64,000 bases of DNA from Akkermansiaceae bacterium UBA6138 (GCA_002422425.1 DIVG01000006.1:81857-145856); one strand, 5' to 3'; counted from the stretch's first letter, positions 26,108 through 35,450 are shown. Made by a program: numbers and translations. The notes: generated by a model from the sequence alone, not told the origin.

Positions 26108-27780
26108 TCCGTCCTGACCGGGAGAGAGCCCGGCTCTTTGAGTTTAGCGTTCAGTCGTTTCAATCCGTCGACCTTCGAAATCATCAGATAATCGGTGCCG
26201 AGATCGATAAGATGATCCATCTCGCGGATATCGTGAACGTGGACGGCACAGGGCACCCCTGCCTCGCGGGCGCGATAGGCGAGCAGGTCATTCGTCGAAT
26301 CGATCTTCAATGCCGAGACGAGGAGCCGGGCACGACGCAGGCAGAGATGATCGAGCACCGCCCGATAGCTCACGTTTCCCAACTCGGTGCGGCAGGGCAG
26401 ACCCTCCAACTTCCGCGGATCGGTATCGACCGCGACGACTTCATGCCCGGCCTCCGACATGGACAAGGCGATGCGTCGTCCGAGAGAATTCATTCCCACG
26501 ACGATGATGTGTCCCTCCATGGCCTGCTCGCCGGCACCTTCATCCCCGGGCCCGTCGCCGCGGGCGAGAACCTCTTTCGGCACAAAAGGGCGAAGCAGAT
26601 TCCACCGCAGCGCCCACTGATAGAGAGGCCTGTTGAACCTGATCATGTAAGCCGAGACCGTGATCGTAACAAGGCCCACGAGAGCGGTGAGAGACATCAC
26701 ACTTTCACCAACAAGCCCCGAACTAACGCCCAGCGCCACCACGATAAAGGAAAACTCGCTGATTTGCGCCACCGTCACGCTGGTGAAAAAAGTCGTTCTC
26801 AGGCCGTATCCCATCCGGGCAATGATCCAGACAAAAATCGCCGGATTCCCGATCAGAACAAAGAGAGAGAGCACCAGGACCGTCTGCCACTCGGCAAGAG
26901 CCTCGCCCACCTCCATTTTAATACCCAGCGAAACAAAAAAAACCGCGATGCAAAAATTCATTAGCGGGTGAACACGGCGGTGGAGATCCTCGTTGTAAGG
27001 GAGCTGCGCGAGACTGATGCCGGCGAGGAATGCTCCGATCTCCAGGGAAAGATCGAGAGCATGAGCCCCCATCACCAGAGCAAAACACCAGGAGAGACTC
27101 CAGATAAGAAGCACTTCGGATCGATTTGCCGACCACGCGAAGGGCTGCGGCAGCAAGTAACGGGCCGAGAGCAGGGCAACGAGAAGGAGGAGGAGCATCC
27201 CGCCGAAAGCGGCCCCGAGGCCGCCCAGGACAGAAGCGAGGTCCAGCTTCACCTCCCCCGAGCCGGCACCACCGAGTCCCGCGAGAAACGTGAGAATAAA
27301 AATGGCGACGATATCCTGAACCAAAAAAATCCCAACCGCAATGCGCCCGTAGAGACTGTCGAGCTCCCCTTTCTCATCGAGCAGCTTCACGACCACCACG
27401 GTACTGCTGAAGGTCAGCCCGACCGCGAGGAAAACGGCCTCCATGATCCCGAATCCGAGCAGCCCGCACAGAATGAGCCCGCCCGCCGCCGTAAAAACAA
27501 CCTGCCCGATACCGGCGATGACCGCCACCCGACCGACGTCTTTTATTTTTGCAAAACTCAGCTCTAGCCCGACGAGGAAAAGGAGCAGGGCGATGCCAAT
27601 CTCCGAAATCAACCCGAGACTGCCCGACATCTCCACGAGGCCGGTCACCGGGCCGAGAGCCAGACCGGCAAGGAGGTAGGCAACAATTGACGGCATCCCG
27701 ATCCGGCGGGCAAGGAAAGCAAAAACGGTTGCCGCCACAATAATGAGTCCGAGATCTTCGATGAAAGTCACTTCGAGCAT
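26104..27780 (-). CDS. CPA2-type cation:proton antiporter with RCK (TrkA-N) domain (second)
   Basis: 558 residues from ATG 27780; the in-frame start at 27843 adds a basic stretch with no membrane character. Helices in the first ~390 residues include IGIALLLFLVGLELSF and the SFIVVALGVSSGLVGE block. The TrkA-N domain begins near residue 415 (IIVVGMNSLGRRIAL, with one Gly of GxGxxG replaced by Asn) and continues with VAVDTDPRKLE. It is a divergent paralogue of the downstream gene, with which it overlaps. The tandem pair might form one complex, but that is inference. Confidence 0.9.
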   Translation of the reverse strand: MLEVTFIEDLGLIIVAATVFAFLARRIGMPSIVAYLLAGLALGPVTGLVEMSGSLGLISEIGIALLLFLVGLELSFAKIKDVGRVAVIAGIGQVVFTAAGGLILCGLLGFGIMEAVFLAVGLTFSSTVVVVKLLDEKGELDSLYGRIAVGIFLVQDIVAIFILTFLAGLGGAGSGEVKLDLASVLGGLGAAFGGMLLLLLVALLSARYLLPQPFAWSANRSEVLLIWSLSWCFALVMGAHALDLSLEIGAFLAGISLAQLPYNEDLHRRVHPLMNFCIAVFFVSLGIKMEVGEALAEWQTVLVLSLFVLIGNPAIFVWIIARMGYGLRTTFFTSVTVAQISEFSFIVVALGVSSGLVGESVMSLTALVGLVTITVSAYMIRFNRPLYQWALRWNLLRPFVPKEVLARGDGPGDEGAGEQAMEGHIIVVGMNSLGRRIALSMSEAGHEVVAVDTDPRKLEGLPCRTELGNVSYRAVLDHLCLRRARLLVSALKIDSTNDLLAYRAREAGVPCAVHVHDIREMDHLIDLGTDYLMISKVDGLKRLNAKLKEPGSLPVRTE

Positions 27781-28014
27781 AACATACCATGGCGGAGTGA
27801 TCCTCCGCGGCCGGAGCCGGTTGTCGGTAAACCGCCGTTTCAATCGATCAATGCCCGCCCGCTCTCCGGGAGAATGGAGCCCGCACCGCCCGCCTTCACG
27901 ATAGGAATGCTGAAGTAAGCACGCCCTCCCGATCCGCGCAACCGCTTGGAAACCGCGACGACTCTTCTCCCTTTGATTACTCCCGAAGCGTGCCGGAGGC
28001 CACTTCCTGCACCC

Positions 28015-28887
28015 TCAGTCGGGAGAGAGGCCGCTTTTCGCAAGCCGGGCCTGGAACAACTCCGTGAGCGGGTCGGCGAACGGCTCGATGCCAAAAGGAG
28101 TCCTCACCACCTTGTGAGCCGCCACATGATCGCGAACACACCGGTTGAAAGCGGCACTTTTCTCGTCCGCGTAGCCCCGGGAATGATCGAGATGGATCAC
28201 GAGGGCCCGGTGGCGCACCTGGAACGCCCGCAACCCCGAATTAACGAGTCGCTCGCCCAGCTCGCGGTCCGACCCTCCGTAGAGCATACGCTCGTCATAA
28301 CCGTTGACGGCACGGAGATCGGACAGCCAGCCCGAGCTGTTCATATTATTCCAGGTGGCACGAGTCGTGGTCAAACGATCGGCGACGCCTGCGGCAAACG
28401 AAGGCCAGCGAAGCTTGCGTCGCGATTTCGCCACGAGCGGGCCGTGACGGCGAAGCCAGTCCACTTCAAAACACCGCCCTGAAAGAATGTCATCGCGGCT
28501 GATTTGCCGGGAAGCCTCCATTGAAAGCTTGCAGTAGCCACCTGAAAGAAACCGCCCCGGCCTGGCGTGCCTGGCGTGCACCTCAAGAAAATCGGGCATC
28601 GGGATGCAATCTCCATCCGTCATCACGATGTAGTCGGCATCGACTTCGGCAAGGCAGCGATTCAGGATAGTCTGCCGCGCATACGTCGGAGAATGATGCC
28701 ATTGATGATCGAGGGGCCGGCCCAGGTGTTCGCGCATCTGATCGATGCGCTCCCGCGTGGCCTCATCCGAACCGTCGTCCGCAATCACGATACGAAAATC
28801 CGGAAGCGTCTGACGGGAATAGCCCCATAGCACTTTCTCCAGCCAGTCCGGTGAGTTGAAGGTACTGATGATGACAGCCAGTCGCAT
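28015..28887 (-). CDS. Glycosyltransferase family 2 with galactosyltransferase-like C-terminal domain
   Basis: 290 residues. The GT2 start LAVIISTFNSPDWLEKVL, ADDGSDEATRE (~37-47) and the metal site MTDGDCIP (~89-96) are clear. The second half has NNMNSSGWLSDLRAVNGYDERMLYGGSDRELGERL, a glyco_transf_7C-type segment (GxDxE-like GSDRELG) found in chondroitin/galactosyltransferases. Around it are unrelated genes, so its acceptor (LPS core, for example) is unknown. Confidence 0.9.
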   Translation of the reverse strand: MRLAVIISTFNSPDWLEKVLWGYSRQTLPDFRIVIADDGSDEATRERIDQMREHLGRPLDHQWHHSPTYARQTILNRCLAEVDADYIVMTDGDCIPMPDFLEVHARHARPGRFLSGGYCKLSMEASRQISRDDILSGRCFEVDWLRRHGPLVAKSRRKLRWPSFAAGVADRLTTTRATWNNMNSSGWLSDLRAVNGYDERMLYGGSDRELGERLVNSGLRAFQVRHRALVIHLDHSRGYADEKSAAFNRCVRDHVAAHKVVRTPFGIEPFADPLTELFQARLAKSGLSPD

Positions 28888-29213
28888 GACACTTTGGTTG
28901 AGGTCTAGATTGCCCTGATTTTCTCCGGAAAGTCAAAATCGAACGCCGCGTTGTTAATTTTATCAGGGAAACGGGTTTTTCCGGGACCGTTAGAGCTCAT
29001 CGCGCTCGAATCAACAACAAAAACTGCCCCGCCGGGAAGGCAACCAGTCGAAAATGGCAGAGGTTGCACCGGAATCATCGGGAAACCCGCGACAAAAGAA
29101 ACCGACCTTTACAGCCCGGGCCCTATCTTCAGTAACCCTTCAAAATGACCGGAACGAAGATCGATTTTCAGGTGCAAGCCCTCGCGCCGTGCGTAACCTC
29201 CCGACGTCGGGAC
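28888..29213. other. Intergenic region upstream of uvrA
   Basis: 326 bases between two divergent genes. No ORF, tRNA or clear LexA-type box is seen. It should hold the promoters for the glycosyltransferase and for uvrA. The only structure I see is the palindrome at its right end, listed separately. Confidence 0.6.
29199..29212. promoter_or_regulatory. 14-bp perfect palindrome just before the uvrA start codon
   Basis: TCCCGACGTCGGGA ends one base before the chosen ATG (29214). It covers the place of the ribosome binding site, so it could hide it in an RNA hairpin or be an operator. If translation started at the upstream in-frame ATG (29145) it would be coding instead. Confidence 0.35.
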
Positions 29214-32200
29214 ATGGCAAAACGGAAATCAGACAAGGTGGTGGAGTCGCCCGCAGCGATCGAGGTCCGCGGGGCTCGCCAGAACAATCTCAAGGGCATC
29301 GACCTCGACATCCCCATCGGGAAACTCACCGTCATGACCGGGCCGAGCGGCTCGGGCAAGTCGAGCCTCGCCTTCCAGACGCTTTACGCCGAGGGCCAGC
29401 GACGCTACGTCGAGACCTTCTCGCCCTACACGCGGCAGTTCTTTGACCGTATGGACAAACCGCAGGTCGAATCGATCAACGGCATCCCCCCCGCCATCGC
29501 GATCGAACAGCAGAATGCGGTCAAGTCAACCCGCTCCACCGTCGGGACGATCACCGAAATAAACGATTACCTCAAGCTGCTCTTTCCCCGCGTCTGCAAA
29601 GGCTACGATCCGATCACGGGTGAAGAGATCTCGCCCGACACGCCCGAGTCCATCCTGCGGAAAACGGTCGAGCGTTTCGGACGCGAGGGCGCGCTCCTGA
29701 TCGTCTTCGGCGTCGATGTGCCGGCGGGGACAAAGGTGGCGGACTTCTTTGAATTCCTCCAGCAACAGGCCTACCTGCGGGTTTGGATCTACGGAAAAGC
29801 CTACCGCGTTGATGAGCCGGCGAGCTACGAGCGCCAGTCCCTCCCCGGCCGCGTCGAAGTAATTCAGGACAGGATCGCCCCTTCCCGCCGCAGCCGCTTT
29901 CTCGAAGCGCTCGAGCGGGCCCTTGATCTTGGCAAAGGGATCGTCTCCATCGTCGATCCCGAGTCAGGCAAACACGTCGCCTTTTCCCGCAACTGGACCT
30001 CGCCCGAAACGGGCACGGAGCTGAAGCCGCCCACGCCGGGCCTCTTCAGCTTCAACAATCCGATCGGAGCCTGCCCCGTCTGCCGGGGTTTCGGCCGTGT
30101 CATCGGACTCGATCTCGAAAAGGCCATTCCTGACAAATCACTATCGATCGCCGAGGGACTTGTGCGTGCCTTCCAGGGAGACACCTACTACGAGTGCGAG
30201 CAGGACCTCGAGCGCTGCGCGCGATCCCGCGGCCTCAGCATCGTGACGCCCTACGACGAGATGGATGCCGCCGATCAGAAGTGGATCCTCGAAGGCGAGG
30301 GCGGTGATCCCGAAGACGCCTGGCAGCACGGCGTCTGGTACGGCGTGCGCGGTTTCTTTGACTGGCTCGAGTCGCGCGCCTACAAGATGCACGTGCGCAT
30401 CTTCCTAAGCCGCTACCGCAGCTACACCCTCTGCAAGGCCTGCGGCGGCACCAGACTCAAGCCCGAGGCGCTCGCCTTTAAAGTGGCGGGACGCACCCTG
30501 CCCGAACTCTGGCAGCTCTCCATCGACGAGCTCCGCGCCTTTATCCAAACCGTCGAAGTCCGCAGCGAGGACAAAACCGCGACGATGCTGCACCAGGAAG
30601 TCATCAACCGGCTCGGCTTCCTCCGCGAGGTGGGGCTCGGCTACCTCAATCTCGATCGTCCCACCCGCACCCTCTCAGGCGGGGAAACGGAGCGCGTCAA
30701 TCTCACGACCTGTCTCGGCGCGAGCCTGACAAATACCCTTTTTGTCCTCGATGAACCGACCGTCGGCCTGCATCCGCGCGATGTCGGCAAGCTCATCGGC
30801 GTGATGGAGCGTCTCCGCGATCTCGGGAACACCCTCGTCGTCGTCGAGCACGAGGAGGCTGTCATCCGCGCCGCCGATCACCTCGTCGACATCGGACCCG
30901 GGCGCGGCGACGGCGGCGGTGAACTCGTCTTCGCCGGACCCGGCATGGCCACGGCGGCCGAGGCGGCGAAGGCCATTAAAGGCAATCCTTCTTCCCTGAC
31001 ATTGCAATATCTCTCGGGGAAACTGACCATTCCCGTGCCGTCGTCACGACGCAAGCCGAAGAAGTGGATCACCCTGAAGCGCGCCGCCCAGCACAATTTG
31101 AAGAAGCTCGACGTCGAGATCCCGCTCGGGGTCTTCTGTTGTGTCACGGGCGTGTCCGGTTCAGGAAAATCGACTCTGATTCACTCGGTCTTTTACGGCA
31201 ATCTACTCTCAGAGCTCGGCCTCGCCACCGCCGAGACAGAGATTGGGCAGTGCAAGTCGCTCAGCGGAGCCAGCCCCGTCCGCGAGGTCGTCATGGTCGA
31301 TCAGGCCCCGCTCGCGCGGACGCCGCGTTCGACGCCGGCGGTTTACACAGGCATCTTCGAGCCCATCCGCAAGCTCTTCGCCGAGTCGTCCGACGGCAAA
31401 TCGCGCGGCGTCACCCCCGGCTATTTTTCCTTCAACAGCGGCGCCGGCCGCTGCGGGCGCTGCATGGGCAATGGTTATGAGAAAGTGGAGATGCAATTCC
31501 TCAGCGATCTCTACGTCACCTGCCCCGAGTGCGAGGGCAAACGTTACACTCCCGAGGCGCTTGAGATCGAGCTCGAGGGGAAAACGATCCACGATCTCCT
31601 CTCAATGACGGTGACCTCGGCGATCCCCTACTTCTTCGCGATGGCGGACAAGAAGGCAGCCAGTGTCGTCGAGAGCCTGCAACTGCTCTCCGATGTCGGT
31701 CTCGGCTACCTTCGTCTCGGCCAGCCGCTCAATACGCTTTCGGGCGGAGAAAGCCAGCGGCTCAAGCTCGTCGGCCATCTCCTCGCCGCGCCCGCCAAAA
31801 AGCGGAAGGACGGCAAGACCGCCGTCCTCATTTTCGACGAACCGACCACGGGCCTGCACTTTGACGACACCGGCATGCTCCTGAAAGTGTTTGAGCGTCT
31901 CGTCGCGGCGGGTGATTCGGTTATCGTCATCGAGCACAATCTCGACGTCATCAAATGCGCCGATTACGTCATCGATCTCGGACCCGAAGCCGGAGCCAAC
32001 GGCGGTGAACTCGTCGTCGCCGGCACGCCGGAGGAGGTCGCGGCGTGTGAGCATTCCCACACCGGGAGTTTCCTGCGAGAGCTCCTAGCGATTAGCGATC
32101 AGCGGTTAGTAACTGGTAAAAATCGGAACGAGGAGAGCTCGTTAAAAGTCGCCGAAGAATCTACCGGCTATCGCCAACCGACCCTAAGCTCCTTTTCCTC

Positions 32201-34955
32201 ACTAACCGCTAACAGCCAACCGCTAATTGCTAATTCCATCGAACTTTTCGGCGCCCGCGAGAATAATCTCAAGCATCTCGACATCTCCATCCCGCGCGAG
32301 CAGTTCGTCGTCATCACCGGGCTCAGCGGATCGGGCAAGTCGACCCTCGCTTTTGACATCCTCTTTGCCGAAGGGCAGCGCCGTTTCCTCGACAGCATGT
32401 CCACCTACGCGCGACAGTTCGTCGAGCAGATGGAGCGTCCTGACATTGACCTAATCACCGGCCTGCCGCCGACCGTCGCGATCGAGCAGCGGATCTCGCG
32501 AGGCGGGGGAAAGTCGACCGTCGCGACGGTGACCGAGGTCTGGCACTTCCTGCGGCTCCTCTTCGCCAAGGTGGGACGCCAGTATTCGCCCGACACCGGC
32601 AACGCCGTCGAAAAGCAGAGCGTCAGCGCCATCGTCACGCAGCTGCGCGAAGAGGCCCGCAAGCCCGGCCGCACCGTGCGGGTCATGGCTCCACTCGTCA
32701 AGGCGCGCAAGGGCTTCCACACCGAAGTCGCGGAATGGGCCGCCAAGCACGGCTACGAAACCCTCCTCGTAGATGGGCAGATCAAGGCGGTCGCCGACTT
32801 TGCGCCGCTCGAACGATTCAAAGAACACAGCATCGATGTCATTGTCGGGGAAGTGACCGGCAAGACACCCGCCGCCGACGTTCTTGAGATGGTCGAAACG
32901 GCCCTGCGACTCGGGAAGCGTAGCCTGCGCTTTTTTGACTCGAAGAACAAGATCCGGGTCATGAACACCGAAATGGTCGACCCCGAGACAGGGCGTTCCT
33001 TTGAGGAACTCGACCCGCGTCTTTTTTCCTACAACTCGCCGCACGGCTGGTGCCCCGTCTGCCGCGGCTACGGCGCCGTCGAGAAATATCCCAACAGCGC
33101 CGACGAACGCGATGCCGAGTCCCAGCTCGATGCCGAATTGCGCGAGGAGTTCCGCCGCTCCCGCAGTGAAGGCGGGGAGACGGAAACCTGTTCGGCCTGT
33201 GGCGGAACCCGCCTCAACGAAGTCGCCCGCCATGTTAAGATCGGCGAGTTTTCCATCACCGATCTCGCGAGTCGTTCCGTTGCCACGGCGCGTCAGGCCG
33301 TGGCGAGCCTGAAGTTCGACAAGCAGGGGACCCTGATCTCGCGCGACATCATTCCCGAGATCGTGCAGCGGCTCCACTTCATGGAAGAGGTGGGGCTCGG
33401 CTACCTGCAACTCGATCGCTCGGCCACGACCCTGAGCGGAGGCGAGAGCCAGCGCATCCGCCTTGCCGCCCAGCTCGGCTCGAATCTCCGCGGGGTCCTC
33501 TACGTCCTCGATGAACCGACCATCGGACTTCACCCGCGCGACAACGCCGCCCTTCTCGACACCCTCGTCGCCCTCAAGGCAAAGGGGAACTCCCTCATCG
33601 TGGTCGAACACGACGAGGAAACGATACGCCGCGCCGACCACCTTATCGACCTCGGCCCCGGCGCCGGAAAATTCGGCGGCGAAATCGTCTGGCAGGGCCA
33701 TCCCGACGACCTCTTTAAAGCACTCCCCGAGCCCCCCTCTCATGACCCATCACTCCTGCCCCGTGACTCATCACCCGTGACTCATGACGAATGTCCCCTA
33801 CCCCGCTCCCCCACGCGTGAAGCCTTCTTTCATCCCCTTGTCCACCCCATGCGCGGGAGCCGCCGCAAGCTGCCCGCTAAGAAAAGCAACGAAGGCTGGC
33901 TCAGGGTCAAAGGGGCCTCCGCCAACAACCTTCAAAACATCGATGTCTCCATCCCGATCGGGCGCCTCACCGTGATCTCCGGCATCTCCGGCTCGGGAAA
34001 ATCGAGCTTCATGCGCGGCGTACTCAGGCCCGCCGTCGATGCCGGACTCGCCAAACCGAAAGCGGGGAAAAAAGGCAAGCCGGGAAAAGCGGAAAAATGG
34101 AAATCAATCGAGGGCGTCGAGCAGCTCGAAGCCGTCTACGAAGTTGATCAGTCTCCCATCGGAAAAACCTCGCGTTCTACCCCGGCGACCTACGTGAAAG
34201 TCTTCGACGACGTCCGCAAACTCTTCGAACAACTCCCCGAGGCGCGGGCGCGGGGTTACACCGCTTCGCGTTTTTCCTTCAATACCGAGGGTGGCCGTTG
34301 CGAGACCTGCAAGGGCAACGGGCTCATCAAGCTCGAGATGAACTTCCTCCCCACGACCTACGTCGTCTGCGAGGAATGCAACGGACGCCGCTACAACAGC
34401 TCGACCCTTGAGGTGCTCTACAACGGCAAGTCCATCGGTGACATCATGGATCTCTCGATCGAGGAGGCGGCTGAATTTTTCTCCGGTTACCCGAAGATCT
34501 CGCGCACCCTCAACCTGATGAAGGAAACCGGGCTCGGCTACCTCCATCTCGGCCAGGCCAGCCCCAGTCTCTCGGGAGGCGAGGCCCAGCGCATCAAGCT
34601 CGTCACCGAATTGACCCGCGGGATCGGGCGCTCCAGCAACGCCCGCCTTCGCCAGAACCGTCAGCCCAAGTCCAACCTTTACCTCATCGAAGAGCCCAGC
34701 ATCGGGCTGCACCTCGCCGACGTGAAGCGACTCCTCGGGATCATGCATCATCTCGTCGACGACGGCCATACTGTCGTCGTCATCGAACACAGTCTCGAGA
34801 TCATGGCCGAGGCCGATTACCTGATCGACATCGGACCCGAAGCCGGCGAAGCGGGGGGGGAAGTCGTGGCGGCGGGAACCCCTGAGGAAGTGGTAAAGGT
34901 AAAAAGAAGTCGAACCGGGCCGTTTCTGGCGGGTCAGCTGGGGAGATGCATTTGA
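29214..34955 (+). CDS. uvrA: Excinuclease ABC subunit A, double-length (two fused UvrA copies, four ATPase sites)
   Basis: 1913 residues from ATG 29214, against about 940 for normal UvrA. Two complete UvrA units follow each other. Unit 1 (~10-955): Walker A GPSGSGKSS (~43), signature LSGGETERVN, second Walker A GVSGSGKST (~645), zinc cysteines (CGRC, CPEC) and LSGGESQRLK. Unit 2 (~1005-1913): Walker A GLSGSGKST (~1036), CPVC/CSAC zinc module, LSGGESQRIR, fourth Walker A GISGSGKSS (~1590), CETC/CEEC zinc module and LSGGEAQRIK. The last Walker B reads LIEEPS, with Glu for the usual Asp. UvrA senses damaged DNA and loads UvrB; the fusion would make the normal dimer in one chain, as known in Chlamydiae. 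Two linkers carry heptad repeats (separate entries). No uvrB nearby. Confidence 0.95.
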   Translation: MAKRKSDKVVESPAAIEVRGARQNNLKGIDLDIPIGKLTVMTGPSGSGKSSLAFQTLYAEGQRRYVETFSPYTRQFFDRMDKPQVESINGIPPAIAIEQQNAVKSTRSTVGTITEINDYLKLLFPRVCKGYDPITGEEISPDTPESILRKTVERFGREGALLIVFGVDVPAGTKVADFFEFLQQQAYLRVWIYGKAYRVDEPASYERQSLPGRVEVIQDRIAPSRRSRFLEALERALDLGKGIVSIVDPESGKHVAFSRNWTSPETGTELKPPTPGLFSFNNPIGACPVCRGFGRVIGLDLEKAIPDKSLSIAEGLVRAFQGDTYYECEQDLERCARSRGLSIVTPYDEMDAADQKWILEGEGGDPEDAWQHGVWYGVRGFFDWLESRAYKMHVRIFLSRYRSYTLCKACGGTRLKPEALAFKVAGRTLPELWQLSIDELRAFIQTVEVRSEDKTATMLHQEVINRLGFLREVGLGYLNLDRPTRTLSGGETERVNLTTCLGASLTNTLFVLDEPTVGLHPRDVGKLIGVMERLRDLGNTLVVVEHEEAVIRAADHLVDIGPGRGDGGGELVFAGPGMATAAEAAKAIKGNPSSLTLQYLSGKLTIPVPSSRRKPKKWITLKRAAQHNLKKLDVEIPLGVFCCVTGVSGSGKSTLIHSVFYGNLLSELGLATAETEIGQCKSLSGASPVREVVMVDQAPLARTPRSTPAVYTGIFEPIRKLFAESSDGKSRGVTPGYFSFNSGAGRCGRCMGNGYEKVEMQFLSDLYVTCPECEGKRYTPEALEIELEGKTIHDLLSMTVTSAIPYFFAMADKKAASVVESLQLLSDVGLGYLRLGQPLNTLSGGESQRLKLVGHLLAAPAKKRKDGKTAVLIFDEPTTGLHFDDTGMLLKVFERLVAAGDSVIVIEHNLDVIKCADYVIDLGPEAGANGGELVVAGTPEEVAACEHSHTGSFLRELLAISDQRLVTGKNRNEESSLKVAEESTGYRQPTLSSFSSLTANSQPLIANSIELFGARENNLKHLDISIPREQFVVITGLSGSGKSTLAFDILFAEGQRRFLDSMSTYARQFVEQMERPDIDLITGLPPTVAIEQRISRGGGKSTVATVTEVWHFLRLLFAKVGRQYSPDTGNAVEKQSVSAIVTQLREEARKPGRTVRVMAPLVKARKGFHTEVAEWAAKHGYETLLVDGQIKAVADFAPLERFKEHSIDVIVGEVTGKTPAADVLEMVETALRLGKRSLRFFDSKNKIRVMNTEMVDPETGRSFEELDPRLFSYNSPHGWCPVCRGYGAVEKYPNSADERDAESQLDAELREEFRRSRSEGGETETCSACGGTRLNEVARHVKIGEFSITDLASRSVATARQAVASLKFDKQGTLISRDIIPEIVQRLHFMEEVGLGYLQLDRSATTLSGGESQRIRLAAQLGSNLRGVLYVLDEPTIGLHPRDNAALLDTLVALKAKGNSLIVVEHDEETIRRADHLIDLGPGAGKFGGEIVWQGHPDDLFKALPEPPSHDPSLLPRDSSPVTHDECPLPRSPTREAFFHPLVHPMRGSRRKLPAKKSNEGWLRVKGASANNLQNIDVSIPIGRLTVISGISGSGKSSFMRGVLRPAVDAGLAKPKAGKKGKPGKAEKWKSIEGVEQLEAVYEVDQSPIGKTSRSTPATYVKVFDDVRKLFEQLPEARARGYTASRFSFNTEGGRCETCKGNGLIKLEMNFLPTTYVVCEECNGRRYNSSTLEVLYNGKSIGDIMDLSIEEAAEFFSGYPKISRTLNLMKETGLGYLHLGQASPSLSGGEAQRIKLVTELTRGIGRSSNARLRQNRQPKSNLYLIEEPSIGLHLADVKRLLGIMHHLVDDGHTVVVIEHSLEIMAEADYLIDIGPEAGEAGGEVVAAGTPEEVVKVKRSRTGPFLAGQLGRCI
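32086..32235 (+). repeat. 7-nt-period repeat forming an imperfect inverted repeat inside uvrA (linker between units)
   Basis: The left arm (32086-32110) is built of TAGCGAT-like heptads: TAGCGAT TAGCGAT CAGCGGT. The right arm (32201-32235) is nearly its reverse complement (ACTAACCGCTAA and CCGCTAATTGCTAAT). The ~90 bases between are non-conserved. The whole is in frame and encodes the Ser/Asn-rich linker at residues ~958-1008, joining the two UvrA units. The style resembles the heptanucleotide STRR elements of cyanobacteria. Confidence 0.7.
33741..33788 (+). repeat. 7-nt-period repeat inside uvrA (second linker)
   Basis: About seven degenerate heptads: CATGACC CATCACT CCTGCCC CGTGACT CATCACC CGTGACT CATGACG. 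They are in frame and encode a Pro/Ser/His/Asp-rich linker (residues ~1510-1525), just before the fourth ATP site. The repeat is not part of conserved UvrA sequence, so it is an insertion tolerated at a domain boundary. Confidence 0.7.
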
Positions 34956-34980
34956 AGCCCGGCAACCGGATCCCCAAGAC

Positions 34981-35008
34981 GCGCCGAAAAAACCCGTTTT
35001 CGTGGCGC
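34981..35008 (+). terminator. Hairpin downstream of uvrA
   Basis: GCGCCGAAAA pairs with TTTTCG..GCGC across a 6-base loop with a 2-base bulge. No U-tract follows, so it would be a weak or Rho-assisted terminator at best. It separates uvrA from the next gene 61 bases on. Confidence 0.35.
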
Positions 35009-35069
35009 TGACGACCAAAGAGCAGGATTTCCCTTGCAAGTCCCACCCCCCCGGCAAAGAGTATGAGTT

Positions 35070-35450
35070 GTGAAGTCACTCTTCCCCAGGTTGCTTCTTC
35101 TTCTTGCCTGCCTCCATCTCACGGGAGGTCACTGGGTGGCATTGCAGGGGGTGGCCTGGGTGACGATGCTGGTCGATCACTCGCGGGAGAGTTCACTTGT
35201 CGAGGCGGTCAGCAAAACCTTTGACGGGCAGCACCCCTGTCCGCTCTGTCTGGCGGTTGCCGACGGTCAGGATGAGGAACGCGAGCAGAAAGATTCACTT
35301 ATCGATCTCTCCGCAAAGTGGGTTGCTGCCCTAGTCTCTGAAACGCAGGCGGCAAAAATAACTTCCACGGACTTGTCCTATTTTCCCCTGACCGCTTCGC
35401 AGCAGTCCGTGTATCCGCTCCAGCCCTCGCCCCCACCCCGGGCGGCTTGA
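35070..35450 (+). CDS. Small exported protein with a CPLC motif, next to TonB receptor
   Basis: 126 residues from GTG 35070. The first ~35 residues are a hydrophobic signal or anchor (LFPRLLLLLACLHLTGGHW). At ~57-60 is CPLC in FDGQHPCPLCLAV, a two-cysteine pattern that could bind metal. The rest is polar, ending in a Pro-rich tail. I do not recognise a named family with certainty; small Cys-containing proteins of the DUF2946 kind often stand beside copper-type TonB receptors. The receptor and a PepSY protein follow, so a role in metal handling is the contextual guess. Confidence 0.6.
   Translation: MKSLFPRLLLLLACLHLTGGHWVALQGVAWVTMLVDHSRESSLVEAVSKTFDGQHPCPLCLAVADGQDEEREQKDSLIDLSAKWVAALVSETQAAKITSTDLSYFPLTASQQSVYPLQPSPPPRAA

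Noticed and set aside
28888..29213. LexA/SOS box before uvrA
   Set aside because: No CTGT-N8-ACAG or GAAC-type repeat; only the palindrome at the start codon.
29145..29213. Upstream ATG (29145) as uvrA start
   Set aside because: Added residues are not UvrA-like; MAKRKSDK start 69 bases later fits the family.
32451..33743. 430-residue minus-strand frame within uvrA
   Set aside because: Antisense of conserved UvrA sequence; nothing recognisable.
29214..34955. Assembly duplication explaining the double UvrA
   Set aside because: The halves are clearly divergent in sequence, so it is not a collapsed or duplicated read artefact.
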